Made by a program: the position numbers and the translations under genes
Notes under the pieces: generated by a model
What the model was told of the DNA's origin: nothing
The model's database searches: none
The model's input: the letters and a program-made list of their open reading frames with translations, nothing else
Source: Streptomyces sp. NL15-2K
GTDB taxonomy: Bacteria; Actinomycetota; Actinomycetes; Streptomycetales; Streptomycetaceae
Assembly (NCBI RefSeq): GCF_030551255.1
Contig: NZ_CP130630.1
Span: 5,561,501 to 5,625,500 of the forward strand
Direction of reading: 5' to 3'
DNA: 64,000 nt
Part shown: positions 1 through 8,858 of the stretch, one piece after another
How positions within the stretch are numbered: the first letter of the stretch is position 1
How the letters are laid out: each line of letters opens with the position of its first letter

Positions 1-111
1 CATCACGAGGTCGCCCGCCTCGTTCTGGTACAGCTCGCGCACCTTGCCGGTGTGGAGGTGCACCAGGCCCGGAACCTGGATCGGCTCGGGCTTTTCTACG
101 AATCCGGACAC
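1..111 (-). CDS. purC: PurC (SAICAR synthase), 5' end only
   Basis: The minus strand encodes the first 37 residues of phosphoribosylaminoimidazole-succinocarboxamide synthase, which couples CAIR and aspartate in purine synthesis. The frame opens with GTG at 111 and reads VSGFVEKPEPIQVPGLVHL, followed by HTGKVRELYQ. The segment GKVRELY is the conserved ATP-binding start of PurC. GGAGG lies at 116-120, four bases before the GTG, and fixes the start. The gene leaves the window at base 1. Together with purD 4.4 kb away this is a purine locus interrupted by two unrelated genes. Confidence 0.93.
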   Translation of the reverse strand, partial: MSGFVEKPEPIQVPGLVHLHTGKVRELYQNEAGDLVM

Positions 112-170
112 GGTTCCTCCCCGTGGTTCTGTGCAGGTGGCTCGATTCTCCTGTATGCCGCAGATCGGTC

Positions 171-210
171 CGGGCCCGGGGGCGTGGAGCCGGGCCCGGG
201 GGCGTGGAGC
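171..210. repeat. 20-bp exact tandem duplication
   Basis: The unit CGGGCCCGGGGGCGTGGAGC occurs twice without gap (171-190, 191-210), between the purC start and the stop codon of the next gene. It is itself G/C-palindromic in its first ten bases. No function is evident; it may simply be replication slippage. Confidence 0.85.
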
Positions 211-215
211 TGGGC

Positions 216-1718
216 TCAGTCACGTTTGCAGATGCGGTCCAGGAGGTTCGCGGTGGCGCGCTGGATACGGGGGTCCACGTGGCCCGGGCGGTCCAGTGCG
301 GGGGACCACGCGAACGTTCCGGACGCGAAGACCAGGGCACCGGAGGGGGCGCGGTAGAGGGAGGTCTCCTGGTGGCGGACGACTCCCTCGCGGTCGGTGT
401 ACGGGGAGTGCGCGAGCAGGATGCGGTTCTCGTGCTCGGGGAGCGGGGCGCGCGGGAAGTAGCGGTCGGCCTCGCCCGCGACCAGGCCCTCGATCTCGTC
501 GCTCTCGTGCGCGCCGGTCGCCTCCCACAGCCAGTGGTCGGCGTTGCGGACGACCAAGGGGTGGGGTTCGGGGACGTGGCCCGCGTACTGGATGCCGATC
601 AGTTGCTGCTCGGGGCGGTCGATCTCGCGCCAGAGCACGGGTTTGCCCGGGCCCCTGCGTTTGCGGCACGTGAGCAGGCGGTCGGGGACGCCGGAGGGGG
701 ACGGGCTCAGCTCCACCTGCCAGTACAGCGAGTTGGCGGAGAGGAAGACCAGGGACGTGCCGTGGTCGCGGGCGCGTTCCACGGTGTGGCGCATGGCCGC
801 CGACCAGTACTCGTCGTGGCCGGGGAAGACCAGGCCGCGGTAGCGGGTGGGGTCGATGTGCCCGGCGTGCAGGTCGCGGGCGTCGGCGTAGGCGATGTCG
901 TAGCCGTAGCGCTCGGCCCAGCGGATGAAGTCGTAGGCGTGGCCGACATGCAGGGGGAGGCCGGCGCCCGCGTACGGGCGGTCGAAGGAGACCGTGGTCG
1001 CGGCGTCGGCCTCGCCGAGCAGGCGGCCGTCGGCGTCCCAGGCGTGGTAGAAGCTGGCGCCGGTGCGGCCGTCCTCGGGGTAGAGGTTGTAGGCCTGCCA
1101 GGTGATGTCGGGCAGGAGGAGGAGCAGGTCCGCAGGGTGGTCGTCGCGGACGGTGAAGGGGATGTGGGACCGGTAGCCGTCGGCGGTGGTGAGGACGGCG
1201 ACGTACGCCCCGATGCTCCAGTAGCTCGGGATCTGCAGGCGCCAGGACAGCCACCAGTGGTGGCAGGAGACCGTCCGGTCGGCGGCGAGCGGCGGGGGCT
1301 GGACGATGCCGGACAGGCGGGGACTTGAGGTCATCTTGGTGGCGCCGTCACCGCTGTAGTGGCCGATGCGGTAGACGTCGACGCCGAATTCCTGGGGCGG
1401 GTCGACGGTGATGTGGAAGTCGACGGCCTCGCCGGGGGCGACCGCGCCGGTGGAGGTGAAACCCTTGATCTGGCGGTGCACGTCGTCGGCGGAACGGGGG
1501 CCCGCCGCGGAACGGGGTGCGGGGACGCGGGGGCTCTTCGGCGTGCGCTGCCGGGCCGGGTCGACATACCAGTCGACGTACCAGGGGACGATCCGGCCGG
1601 TGTCGTCGAAGTACGTCGGGTTGCCGCGGAGCCAGGGGACCGGGCCCTGGCCGAAGGGGTCCGTCACGGCGTGTGCGAGTGCTCCCGACTCCCAGCGGCG
1701 GATCTTCTCCGACCCCAT
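216..1718 (-). CDS. N,N-dimethylformamidase large-subunit-like protein
   Basis: 500 residues. The second half carries the signature GHDEYWS and the nearby FLSANSLYWQVEL stretch, both typical of the C-terminal domain of the N,N-dimethylformamidase beta subunit family, and a central Ig-like segment (about residues 90-210) precedes it. Family members hydrolyse formamides or have unknown substrates; substrate here cannot be told. No signal peptide. The frame is open 37 codons further upstream, but those codons are low-complexity Thr/His/Arg. The ATG at 1718 has a strong purine-rich site (GGGAGGGGAG) just before it, so I start there. It follows purC on the same strand after a gap that would allow its own promoter. 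Confidence 0.8.
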   Translation of the reverse strand: MGSEKIRRWESGALAHAVTDPFGQGPVPWLRGNPTYFDDTGRIVPWYVDWYVDPARQRTPKSPRVPAPRSAAGPRSADDVHRQIKGFTSTGAVAPGEAVDFHITVDPPQEFGVDVYRIGHYSGDGATKMTSSPRLSGIVQPPPLAADRTVSCHHWWLSWRLQIPSYWSIGAYVAVLTTADGYRSHIPFTVRDDHPADLLLLLPDITWQAYNLYPEDGRTGASFYHAWDADGRLLGEADAATTVSFDRPYAGAGLPLHVGHAYDFIRWAERYGYDIAYADARDLHAGHIDPTRYRGLVFPGHDEYWSAAMRHTVERARDHGTSLVFLSANSLYWQVELSPSPSGVPDRLLTCRKRRGPGKPVLWREIDRPEQQLIGIQYAGHVPEPHPLVVRNADHWLWEATGAHESDEIEGLVAGEADRYFPRAPLPEHENRILLAHSPYTDREGVVRHQETSLYRAPSGALVFASGTFAWSPALDRPGHVDPRIQRATANLLDRICKRD

Positions 1719-2009
1719 GGGTGCTCCCCTCCCTCGTGTCCCCGTGTGTGATGCGGCGCGGCGCGGCGCGGGCGTGTCATGTGTGCGCTGTGTGTGCTGC
1801 GTGCGCTGTGTGCCTGTCGTATGTCGCAAGCCCTTGCCATGTGCGCGTTCGGTCCCAGCACATCACATTGCGCACGCGGGATGTCACTATTCGTTGCAAA
1901 TCGGCCAGAAGTGGAAGTAGGGGCTCCGGTATGGGTCGGCGCGTGGTAGGCGGCATGCGGTCCCGTCGGACTTGTCCTGTGCCAGGTGGGCGGACGCCGG
2001 GGCTGGGCG

Positions 2010-4130
2010 TCAGACGAGGCGTACCGGCTTCTCGGGGCGTATGCCCGACTCGATCAGCCAGGTCCGCAAGGGGGCGGGGTCGCCGTCCTCGACGAGGCTG
2101 AGGACGTGGGGGGTCAGGTCGGCCGCCCGTTCGCCGTTGACCATGAGGGACGGGCCGTCGAGCCAGTCCAGGCCCGGGGTCGCACCGGCGGTGTCCATCG
2201 CCGCGCAGCACACCATCGCGGTGACGTGGTCGGCGAGCAGTTCGCGGCCGGTACGAGGGGGTTGCAGGGGGAAGAGGGGGAGCGTGCCGTCGTCCCAGAG
2301 AGCGGTGTCGGGGCTGCCCTGACCGGGGGCGGGCGAGCCGGCCGGGGGCGTGTTCCCTGGTGCCGTCGCCTCCTCGCGGGCGAGCTCGGCGGTTAGGCGG
2401 GCGGCGAGAGCGGCGCTGGCTTCGTTGGGGGCGGGGGGGTCGTCGGGGTAGGGGGTGGGGGGCTCGGTGGGAGGGCGGTGTGGGGGTTCGCCGGAGGGGG
2501 GATCGGGGCGGTCGTCGGATGGGCTGTCGGGGCTGTCGTCGGATGGGCTGTCGGGGCTGTCGGCGTCGTGGCCCTCGGCACGTTCTCCGGACGGGACGTG
2601 GGCGTCGTGGCCCTCGGCGTGCTCTCCGGACCGGACGTCGTCACCGTGGCCCTCGGCACGTACACCGGACAGGGCATCGTCACCGTGGCCCTCGGCACGT
2701 ACACCGGACAGGGCGTCGTCGTGGCCCTCGGCCCGTACGCCGGGCCGGACGTCGGCGCGCGGCCCGTCCGCGTCCGTCTCGTGCGGGACTGTGTCGCTGG
2801 TCGCCGTGTGCTGCGCGGTGTCCCTGTGGGGTGAGGGCTGGGGCGTCGGGTTGTTCGTCAGGTGGTCCATGACGCGGGCCAGGGTCGGGCCGTCCGGGTC
2901 CGGTGACGTGGGGTCGGGGGCGCGGCGGACGCCCAGGGTGTCGAGGACACGGTGGAGGCGGGCCGCGTCGGTGCGCCACTTGCGGTCGACGACCTCGTCG
3001 GGGTACTCCTGCCAGTCCACCGGCGACCAGTCCGGGCCGGGCTCGGCCGGACCGCCGTGGAACAGCCGGGCGGCGAGCAGCGAGGCCGCCTCGTCCACCG
3101 CGCCGGGCTCTTCGAGCAGGTCGCAGGCGGGACGCTCGCCGAGTCGGGAGGCGAAGCCCTCCGCCAGCCGGTCGCGGCGGGACAGCTCGGTCAGGGCCGC
3201 GACGACGCCGGCGTCCAGCCGGGAGGGCCAGCGGCCCATACGCCACGCGGGCAGCGCGACCCGGGTCAGCAGCCGGTCCCAGCCCGCGTACGCGAGCCCC
3301 ACCTGTTCCTGGGCGACGATCCTGAGCCCGTAATCCACAGCCTGTGCACGATCGGCGGCCGCGGCGGCGACCCCTCGCTCCATCTCGGCGGCATGGCCGC
3401 GGCAACTGCGCAGCAGCAGACGGGCGACCCAGCCGATGCCCGCGAGCACCGCACGGGTCACAGGGTTGCGGCGGGGGGCCGAGGTCACGGCCACCGCCGC
3501 GTCCAGCCCTCGTACGAAGCGGCGGGCCGCGGCTATGTCGGGGTGCGCCGAGGGTCCCGTACCGGCGACGACCGGGGCGAGGACCGCGCGCAGCTCGCCC
3601 ACGCGCATCCACCACAGGAACGGGGAGCCGATGACGAGGACGGGCGTGGCCGCCGTACGCCGGTGGGGGCCGCGGACGCCCGCTATCTCGTCGTGGCCTT
3701 CGCGCGGGGGCGGGCCGTGGGCCGGGTGGGTGCGGTCCTCCAGCCAGCTGTCGCAGTCCGGGGTGAGCGCTATGGCGGAGGGGGCGGGGACGTCCAGGCG
3801 ATCGGCGAGGTCGCGCACCATCCGGTACAGGTCGGGGGCCGACTCCTCGCTGATCGGGACCGTCGGGCTGACGGCGGGGCGGGCGCGGGCCACAACCAGG
3901 GCGATGCCCCCGGCGGCGAACAGGACGAGGAGGGCGAGCACGCTCGTGACCCAGCGGGCGGCGTCCCAGGCCGGGCCCGGGAGATGGCCCGCGGAACCGC
4001 CGGCGAGCAACACCACGGCGACGGCCGCGGGCAGCAGCGCGACGGCCAGGGCCCGGCTGCGGATACGCAGCACGGCGAGTGCGCGGTTGCGCGCACCCTG
4101 CGCGCCCGCCTCCACACCCACACCGCTCAT
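2010..4130 (-). CDS. Membrane protein with degenerate M48-peptidase-like domain and repeat-rich tail
   Basis: 706 residues. Two hydrophobic helices lie near residues 28-50 and 60-82. After them comes a region resembling Oma1/HtpX-type M48 peptidases: DLYRMVRDLADRLDVPAPSA, then ELRAVLAPVVAGTG where active members have ELRAVLAHELGH, then a helical stretch rich in Ala/Asp. The HExxH zinc site is therefore absent, and the protein is probably not a protease. Residues about 440-580 are acidic, Pro/Asp/Ser-rich tandem repeats (SGVRAEGHGDD units), followed by a short conserved tail. Start ATG at 4130 is preceded by GGGAGGGGGTGAGG. Its job is unknown. Confidence 0.7.
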   Translation of the reverse strand: MSGVGVEAGAQGARNRALAVLRIRSRALAVALLPAAVAVVLLAGGSAGHLPGPAWDAARWVTSVLALLVLFAAGGIALVVARARPAVSPTVPISEESAPDLYRMVRDLADRLDVPAPSAIALTPDCDSWLEDRTHPAHGPPPREGHDEIAGVRGPHRRTAATPVLVIGSPFLWWMRVGELRAVLAPVVAGTGPSAHPDIAAARRFVRGLDAAVAVTSAPRRNPVTRAVLAGIGWVARLLLRSCRGHAAEMERGVAAAAADRAQAVDYGLRIVAQEQVGLAYAGWDRLLTRVALPAWRMGRWPSRLDAGVVAALTELSRRDRLAEGFASRLGERPACDLLEEPGAVDEAASLLAARLFHGGPAEPGPDWSPVDWQEYPDEVVDRKWRTDAARLHRVLDTLGVRRAPDPTSPDPDGPTLARVMDHLTNNPTPQPSPHRDTAQHTATSDTVPHETDADGPRADVRPGVRAEGHDDALSGVRAEGHGDDALSGVRAEGHGDDVRSGEHAEGHDAHVPSGERAEGHDADSPDSPSDDSPDSPSDDRPDPPSGEPPHRPPTEPPTPYPDDPPAPNEASAALAARLTAELAREEATAPGNTPPAGSPAPGQGSPDTALWDDGTLPLFPLQPPRTGRELLADHVTAMVCCAAMDTAGATPGLDWLDGPSLMVNGERAADLTPHVLSLVEDGDPAPLRTWLIESGIRPEKPVRLV

Positions 4131-4376
4131 GACCCGACCTCACCCCCTCCCTGCCGTCCTGGCCGAGCGGCTCTCCGCCCGGCATTCCTGGCGTTGCTCA
4201 CTCCCCCACTGTGGCACCCACTACTGACATCGCAATGCCGGTGGGCCAAGTGCCGGACCGCATGCGGACCGCTTGCGCCGCACCCTAGTTGGGGCCCCGG
4301 GCCCCGTCAGCCGGATGGGGCAGCGGTCACTCGATGGAATGGCTTTGGGGAGAGGTGGATGACGGAAAGCAAGGAT

Positions 4377-4410
4377 CAGGCCCCGAATCCTGAGACGGAA
4401 TCGGGGCCTG
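4377..4410 (-). terminator. Hairpin downstream of purD
   Basis: Arms CAGGCCCCGAATCC (4377-4390) and GGAATCGGGGCCTG (4397-4410) pair over 14 positions with one A-A mismatch around a six-base loop. It lies 66 bases past the purD stop codon. The rest of the 4131-4475 gap shows no convincing gene; a short plus-strand frame from 4358 runs through this hairpin and is not credible. Confidence 0.7.
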
Positions 4411-4475
4411 CGGGGTTTATCGGCAACCGGGAGATTCTCCGGCGTTCCGCCAGGATTCTCAGGCGGCGTCGGGGA

Positions 4476-5744
4476 CTATGCCTGCGCCGCCTCCGCCCCC
4501 TCCGCCGCCTTCGCCGCGATGTCCGTGCGGTGCTGGGAACCGTCGAGCCGGATGCGGCCGACGGCCCGGTACGCGCGGTCGCGGGCCTCGGCGAGGTCCT
4601 TGCCGGTCGCCGTGACGGACAGGACACGGCCGCCCGCGCTGACGACGGCGTCGCCGTCGCGCTTGGTGCCGGCGTGCAGGACGTACGCGTGCGGGGCGTC
4701 CTGGGCGGCCACCTCGTCGAGGCCGGTGATCGGGTCGCCGGTGCGCGGGGTGCCGGGGTAGTTGTGCGAGGCGACGACCACGGTGACCGCGGCCTCGTCG
4801 CTCCAGCGCAGGGGCTCGAGGTCGGCGAGGTTGCTGGTGGCGGCGGCCAGCAGGACGCCCGCCAGCGGGGTCCTCAGCCGGGCCAGCACGACCTGGGTCT
4901 CGGGGTCGCCGAAGCGGGCGTTGAACTCGATGACCCGTACGCCGCGGGAGGTGATCGCGAGACCGGCGTAGAGCAGGCCGGAGAAGGGGATGCCGCGGCG
5001 GCGCATCTCGTCGACGGTCGGCTGCAGGACGGTCTCCATGACCTCGTCCACCAGCTTCGGGTCGGCCCAGGGCAGCGGGGAGTACGCGCCCATGCCGCCG
5101 GTGTTCGGGCCCTCGTCGCCGTCCAGCGCGCGCTTGAAGTCCTGGGCGGGCTGGAGGGGCACGACCGTCTCGCCGTCGGTGATGGCGAAGAGGGAGACCT
5201 CGGGGCCGTCGAGGAACTCCTCGATCACCACGCGCTCACAGGCGGCCGCGTGCGCCTTGGCGGCCTCCAGGTCGGCGGTGACGACGACACCCTTTCCGGC
5301 GGCGAGTCCGTCGTCCTTGACGACGTACGGAGGGCCGAAGGCGCCGAGGGCCTCGACGGCCTCTTCCGGAGTCGTGCAGACGTACGACCGTGCCGTGGGC
5401 ACCCCGGCCGCCGCCATGACGTCCTTGGCGAAGGCCTTCGAGCCCTCGAGCTGCGCGGCCTCCTGGGACGGGCCGAAGACCGGGATGCCGCCCTCTCGTA
5501 CGGCGTCGGCGACCCCGGCGACGAGCGGGGCCTCCGGGCCTACGACCACCAGGTCGACGCCGAGTTCGGCGGCCAGCGCGGACACGGCCGAGCCGTCGAG
5601 GGCGTCGACCGCGTGCAGCTCGGCGACCTCGGCGATGCCGGCGTTGCCGGGGGCGCAGTGCAGCGCGGTGATGTCGGGGTCGAGGGACATGGAGTGGCAC
5701 AGGGCGTGTTCGCGGGCGCCGCTGCCGATGACGAGGACCTTCAC
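4476..5744 (-). CDS. purD: Phosphoribosylamine-glycine ligase
   Basis: 422 residues, normal GARS length. It joins phosphoribosylamine and glycine with ATP, step 2 of purine synthesis, in the cytosol. Visible signatures: GSGAREHAL at the N terminus, VVGPEAPLVAGVAD, SKAFAKDVM, EEFLDGPEVSLFAITDG and NTGGMGAYSP in the ATP-grasp domain. The GTG at 5744 opens the protein (VKVLVIGSGAREHAL). No Shine-Dalgarno precedes it; instead TAGGCT, a plausible -10 hexamer, ends seven bases before the GTG, so leaderless initiation is possible (inference). A hairpin follows the stop. Confidence 0.97.
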   Translation of the reverse strand: MKVLVIGSGAREHALCHSMSLDPDITALHCAPGNAGIAEVAELHAVDALDGSAVSALAAELGVDLVVVGPEAPLVAGVADAVREGGIPVFGPSQEAAQLEGSKAFAKDVMAAAGVPTARSYVCTTPEEAVEALGAFGPPYVVKDDGLAAGKGVVVTADLEAAKAHAAACERVVIEEFLDGPEVSLFAITDGETVVPLQPAQDFKRALDGDEGPNTGGMGAYSPLPWADPKLVDEVMETVLQPTVDEMRRRGIPFSGLLYAGLAITSRGVRVIEFNARFGDPETQVVLARLRTPLAGVLLAAATSNLADLEPLRWSDEAAVTVVVASHNYPGTPRTGDPITGLDEVAAQDAPHAYVLHAGTKRDGDAVVSAGGRVLSVTATGKDLAEARDRAYRAVGRIRLDGSQHRTDIAAKAAEGAEAAQA

Positions 5745-5844
5745 GGGGGTCAGCCTAATCCAGGGCTAACGGGGTTTTTGTGCGGGGTTCCGAAGGGGTG
5801 GGGGGTGGAGCGTCGTAGGTTCCTCCAAGGCCCTCGCCCACTCA

Positions 5845-5884
5845 CCTACTCGCCTACTCGCCTACTTGGCTACTCGGCTACTCG
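5845..5884. repeat. Short imperfect CTACTCGC tandem repeats
   Basis: Five imperfect copies of an 8-9 base unit (CCTACTCG, CCTACTCG, CCTACTTGG, CTACTCGG, CTACTCG) run across the dnaX stop codon. Because TAG of the stop lies within a unit, slippage here would shift the dnaX 3' end. No role is known. Confidence 0.7.
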
Positions 5885-8304
5885 TTGGAGAACTCCTCCA
5901 CCACCGTCGCTCCCAGCTCCCGGACGATGAGTTCGTGGCCGGAGAGGGCCGACTCGTCGAGGTCGGGGTCGTCGTCCGCCGGGATGTCGTCCTCGGGGGC
6001 GACCGGGCGCGGTTCCGGCGCGGAGGACTGCTGGTGAGTGGGGGTGGCCCGAGCGGGAGCGGGGGCTGGCGCCGACGTGGAGGACGTCGAGGACGTGGGT
6101 GACGAGGACGGCGTGGATGCGGCAGGGGTGGGCTGGGGGGACGCCGGGCGCTGGGGGGACGTACCGCCGCCGCCGTAACCGCCAGCCGCCCCGCCACCGG
6201 ACCCACCGCCGTAACCGGCACCGGACCCACCGCCATAACCGGCGCTGGAGCCACTGCCTGCGCCGTGACCCGCGCCGCCGCCTCCGCCGTAGCCGCCGTT
6301 GGAACCCGGGGAGCCGCCGGTCGCGGGGGGTGCCGAGCCGCCCGACGGGTCGACGATCGCCTCGATCTTCCACTGCACGTTGAACTGCTCGACCAGCGCC
6401 TGCCGCAGCACGTCCTCGCTGCCGCTGCTGACGAAGTTGTCCCGCGCGCCGGCGTTGACGAAGCCGAGCTGGAGGGTGGTGCCGTCGAAACCGGCCACCT
6501 GCGCGTTCTGGCTGAGCAGGATCCAGGTGAACCGGCGGCGGTTCTTCACGGCCTCCAGGATGTTCGGCCAGAGCATGCGGGGGTCGAGGCCGCCGGTCGG
6601 AGCGGCGGGAGGCGGGGTGGGGGCCGATGGGGCAGAGGAGGTTGGAGTGGGTGATGTGGGCGGTGTGGGGGCGGGCGCGTTCGGCGTGGACGTCGTCTGT
6701 CCGCTGCCGGCGGGTGCCGCGGTGGGCCAGCCGCCGGGTCGCCGACCGCCGCCACCTGCGGGTGTGGCGGTGGGCCAGGCACCAGGGGTGGGGGATGTGG
6801 GGGCAGGGGCGGGCGAGGGCTGGGCCTGAGGTTGGGGTTGGGCCTGAGGCTGGGCCTGGGACTGGGGTTGTGGCTGCTGAGATGGCTCGTGCCGAGGGGG
6901 CTGCTGGGGGCGGTCGATCGCCGAAGGCCCACCACCAGGAGCCGCAGACGCACCGGGCCCGGCGACCGCGGGGGCTTCCTGCTGGGAGGGCGCGCCCGGC
7001 GCCCCGGCCCCCCGTACCGCCGCCCGAGCCGCAGCGACACCGCCACCAGGCGGAACCGGCGCGGCGGCGGCCGCAGCCGCTCCCCCGTGCGCGTCGGGTC
7101 CCGGCACGTACCCCACCGCGGGCATGCCGGCCCCCGCGGAGAAGTTAACGCCACGCTCCAGCCGGTCCAGCCGGGCCATCACGGAACGCTCGTCGCCATA
7201 GGCCGCCGGCAGCATCACGCGCGCGCAGATGAGCTCCAGCTGGAGGCGTGGCGAGTTGGCACCCCGCATCTCCGTCAGTCCCTCGTTGACGAGGTCGGCG
7301 GCACGGCTCAGCTCGGCGGCGCCGAAGGTGCCGGCCTGGGCCTGCATTCGCTCGATGACGTCGGCGGGGGCGTCGATGAGCCCCTTCTCCGCCGCGTCCG
7401 GCACGGCGGCGAGGATCACCAGGTCCCGCAGCCGTTCCAGCAGATCGGCGACGAACCGCCGAGGGTCATTGCCGCCCTCGATGACGCGGTCCACGACCTC
7501 GAAGGCGGCGGCGCCGTCACCGGTGGCGAAGGCCTCGACCACGGAGTCGAGGAGCGACGCTTCGGTGTACCCGAGCAGCGAGGTGGCCATCACATACGTC
7601 ACACCGTCGGCACCGGCCCCGGCGAGCAGCTGGTCCATCACGGACATCGAGTCACGCACGGACCCGCCCCCGGCCCGCACGACGAGCGGCAGAACCCCCT
7701 CCTCAACAGGGATGTTCTCCCGCCCGCACACCTCGGCGAGGTACTCACGAAGCGTCCCCGGCGGCACGAGCCGGAACGGATAGTGATGGGTCCGCGACCG
7801 AATGGTCCCGATGACCTTCTCGGGCTCGGTGGTGGCGAAGATGAATTTGAGGTGCTCGGGCGGCTCCTCGACGACCTTGAGCAGGGCATTGAAGCCGGCC
7901 GACGTGACCATGTGGGCCTCGTCGATGATGTAGATCTTGTACCGGCTGCGGGCGGGCCCGAAGAAGGCCTTCTCCCTGAGATCACGGGCATCGTCCACAC
8001 CACCGTGGGAGGCGGCGTCGATCTCGATGACGTCGATGGACCCCGGCCCGTTACGCGCCAGATCCCGGCACGAGTCGCACTCACCGCACGGAGTCGGCGT
8101 GGGCCCCTGCTCGCAGTTCAGACACCGGGCCAGAATCCGGGCACTGGTCGTCTTCCCGCACCCGCGCGGACCGCTGAACAGGTACGCGTGATTGACCCGG
8201 TTGTTCCGCAGCGCCTGCTGCAGCGGGTCGGTCACATGCTCCTGCCCGATGACCTCGGCGAAGGTCTCCGGGCGATAGCGGCGGTACAGCGCGAGAGATG
8301 ACAC
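5878..8304 (-). CDS. dnaX: DNA polymerase III subunit gamma/tau
   Basis: 808 residues. This is the clamp-loader ATPase. Residues 1-370 are the AAA+ module: Walker A GPRGCGKTTSARILARCL, zinc-binding CLNCEQGPTPTPCGECDSC, Walker B IYIIDEAHM. Domain III follows, then a long Pro/Ala/Gln/Gly linker with YGGGSGAG-type repeats, typical of streptomycete DnaX. A conserved segment sits within the linker region (MLWPNILEAVKNRRRFTWIL), before the final Gly-rich and acidic tail. The frame is open to 8418, but the family starts MSSLALYRRYRPETF, which fits GTG at 8304. Upstream there is TATAAC but no ribosome site, so the leader is short or absent. The SRP RNA gene lies just upstream on the same strand. Confidence 0.95.
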   Translation of the reverse strand: MSSLALYRRYRPETFAEVIGQEHVTDPLQQALRNNRVNHAYLFSGPRGCGKTTSARILARCLNCEQGPTPTPCGECDSCRDLARNGPGSIDVIEIDAASHGGVDDARDLREKAFFGPARSRYKIYIIDEAHMVTSAGFNALLKVVEEPPEHLKFIFATTEPEKVIGTIRSRTHHYPFRLVPPGTLREYLAEVCGRENIPVEEGVLPLVVRAGGGSVRDSMSVMDQLLAGAGADGVTYVMATSLLGYTEASLLDSVVEAFATGDGAAAFEVVDRVIEGGNDPRRFVADLLERLRDLVILAAVPDAAEKGLIDAPADVIERMQAQAGTFGAAELSRAADLVNEGLTEMRGANSPRLQLELICARVMLPAAYGDERSVMARLDRLERGVNFSAGAGMPAVGYVPGPDAHGGAAAAAAAPVPPGGGVAAARAAVRGAGAPGAPSQQEAPAVAGPGASAAPGGGPSAIDRPQQPPRHEPSQQPQPQSQAQPQAQPQPQAQPSPAPAPTSPTPGAWPTATPAGGGGRRPGGWPTAAPAGSGQTTSTPNAPAPTPPTSPTPTSSAPSAPTPPPAAPTGGLDPRMLWPNILEAVKNRRRFTWILLSQNAQVAGFDGTTLQLGFVNAGARDNFVSSGSEDVLRQALVEQFNVQWKIEAIVDPSGGSAPPATGGSPGSNGGYGGGGGAGHGAGSGSSAGYGGGSGAGYGGGSGGGAAGGYGGGGTSPQRPASPQPTPAASTPSSSPTSSTSSTSAPAPAPARATPTHQQSSAPEPRPVAPEDDIPADDDPDLDESALSGHELIVRELGATVVEEFSNE

Positions 8305-8401
8305 GCATACGAGGTTATAGGCGCCCACTGACATCGGGCCCCGCCCTCGGAGCTCCGTACGAAGCTCTGCCGGGACCAGACGGGGAATGACCCGGCAACG
8401 C

Positions 8402-8484
8402 AAGCGCCCCCCACGCACCCGCCAGAGCCAACCTACCCTTGCTGCCTTCCGGCCCTGGGGGAGTTCAGTCAGATAGCGCCGCGT
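8402..8484 (-). ncRNA. ffs: Small signal recognition particle RNA (4.5S-like)
   Basis: Read on the minus strand, the segment contains CCAGGGCCGGAAGGCAGCAA, the GGNA-tetraloop hairpin with the asymmetric internal loop that binds Ffh. The flanks (CTATCTGACTGAACTCCC before and GGTAGGTTGGCTCTGG after) complete the rod. Streptomycetes carry a short SRP RNA of roughly 80 nt at exactly this place, upstream of dnaX. The ends are estimated from helix pairing (GGCGC near 8480 with GCGCC near 8405) and may be off by several bases. Confidence 0.92.
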
Positions 8485-8567
8485 GAGGGGCTTCCCAGAG
8501 AGTACCCGATGTCAGCGGCGTGGAACGAGTTCGCGAGCACTCCTCTCGGTCATGTAATGTTCCTGGC

Positions 8568-8652
8568 GGAGGATTCGCCTAGAGGCCTAGGGCGCACGCT
8601 TGGAAAGCGTGTTGGGGGCAACCCCTCACGAGTTCGAATCTCGTATCCTCCG
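8568..8652 (+). tRNA. tRNA-Ser (anticodon GGA)
   Basis: An 85-base class II tRNA. Acceptor arms GGAGGAT (8568) and ATCCTCC (ending 8651) pair perfectly with discriminator G. The anticodon stem-loop CGCTTGGAAAGCG gives GGA, reading UCC/UCU. A long variable arm (TTGGGGGCAACCCCT) and T-arm CGAGTTCGAATCTCG follow. CCA is not encoded. The 3' part is duplicated at 13310, making this gene the attachment site of an inserted element. Confidence 0.97.
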
Positions 8653-8653
8653 C
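8600..8653 (+). repeat. Attachment site copy 1 (attL-like) inside tRNA-Ser
   Basis: The 54 bases from the anticodon loop to the tRNA 3' end plus one base are identical to 13310-13363. A duplication that begins in the anticodon loop and runs to the 3' end is the usual footprint of a tyrosine-recombinase element integrated in a tRNA gene. No integrase gene is present between the copies. Confidence 0.9.
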
Positions 8654-8674
8654 AGCCGCCTGAACAGGCGAAAC

Positions 8675-8709
8675 AGAGCGTCGGACCGCAGCTCGCGGTC
8701 CGACGCTCT
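8675..8709 (+). terminator. Hairpin after tRNA-Ser(GGA)
   Basis: A perfect 15-bp stem, AGAGCGTCGGACCGC with its complement, around the loop AGCTC, starts 23 bases after the tRNA. There is no U-tract. It lies on the element side of attL, so it came with the inserted DNA; the tRNA's original terminator appears to be the one at 13385. Confidence 0.8.
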
Positions 8710-8718
8710 GGTGTGCCC

Positions 8719-8756
8719 TGGTCTCAGCTTTGGTCTCATTTATTTCCGGCATTCAG
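8719..8756 (+). repeat. Junction motif copy A
   Basis: TGGTCTCAGCTTTGGTCTCA followed by TTTATTTCCGGCATTCAG. The doubled TGGTCTCA unit and the trailing CCGnCnTTCAG recur at 13194, and as TGGTTGCA variants at 20243 and 22035. Direct doubled octamers beside an att site resemble recombinase arm-binding sites, but that is inference. Confidence 0.6.
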
Positions 8757-8858
8757 TACATTTCACCCATGCGGCGAACGCGCCCTCTGCTGGTGATCGG
8801 CGGTGACGCGTCGAGTGGGCCCGGCCCGAGGTGCCCCGAAGCGGCTCTCCTCATGCCA

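Noticed and set aside
4358..4480. A short plus-strand frame starting MTESKDQAPNPETES with a GGGGAGAGG site
   Set aside because: Its codons lie inside the purD terminator hairpin and then run antisense into purD; no family known.
5815..5885. CRISPR-like short repeats at the end of dnaX
   Set aside because: Units are only 8-9 bases without spacers; no cas genes or true array anywhere in the window.
2952..5930. A 992-codon open frame on the plus strand across the purD region
   Set aside because: It runs antisense to purD and the M48-like gene, lacks any domain and arises from GC3 bias; the opposite strand has clear protein families.
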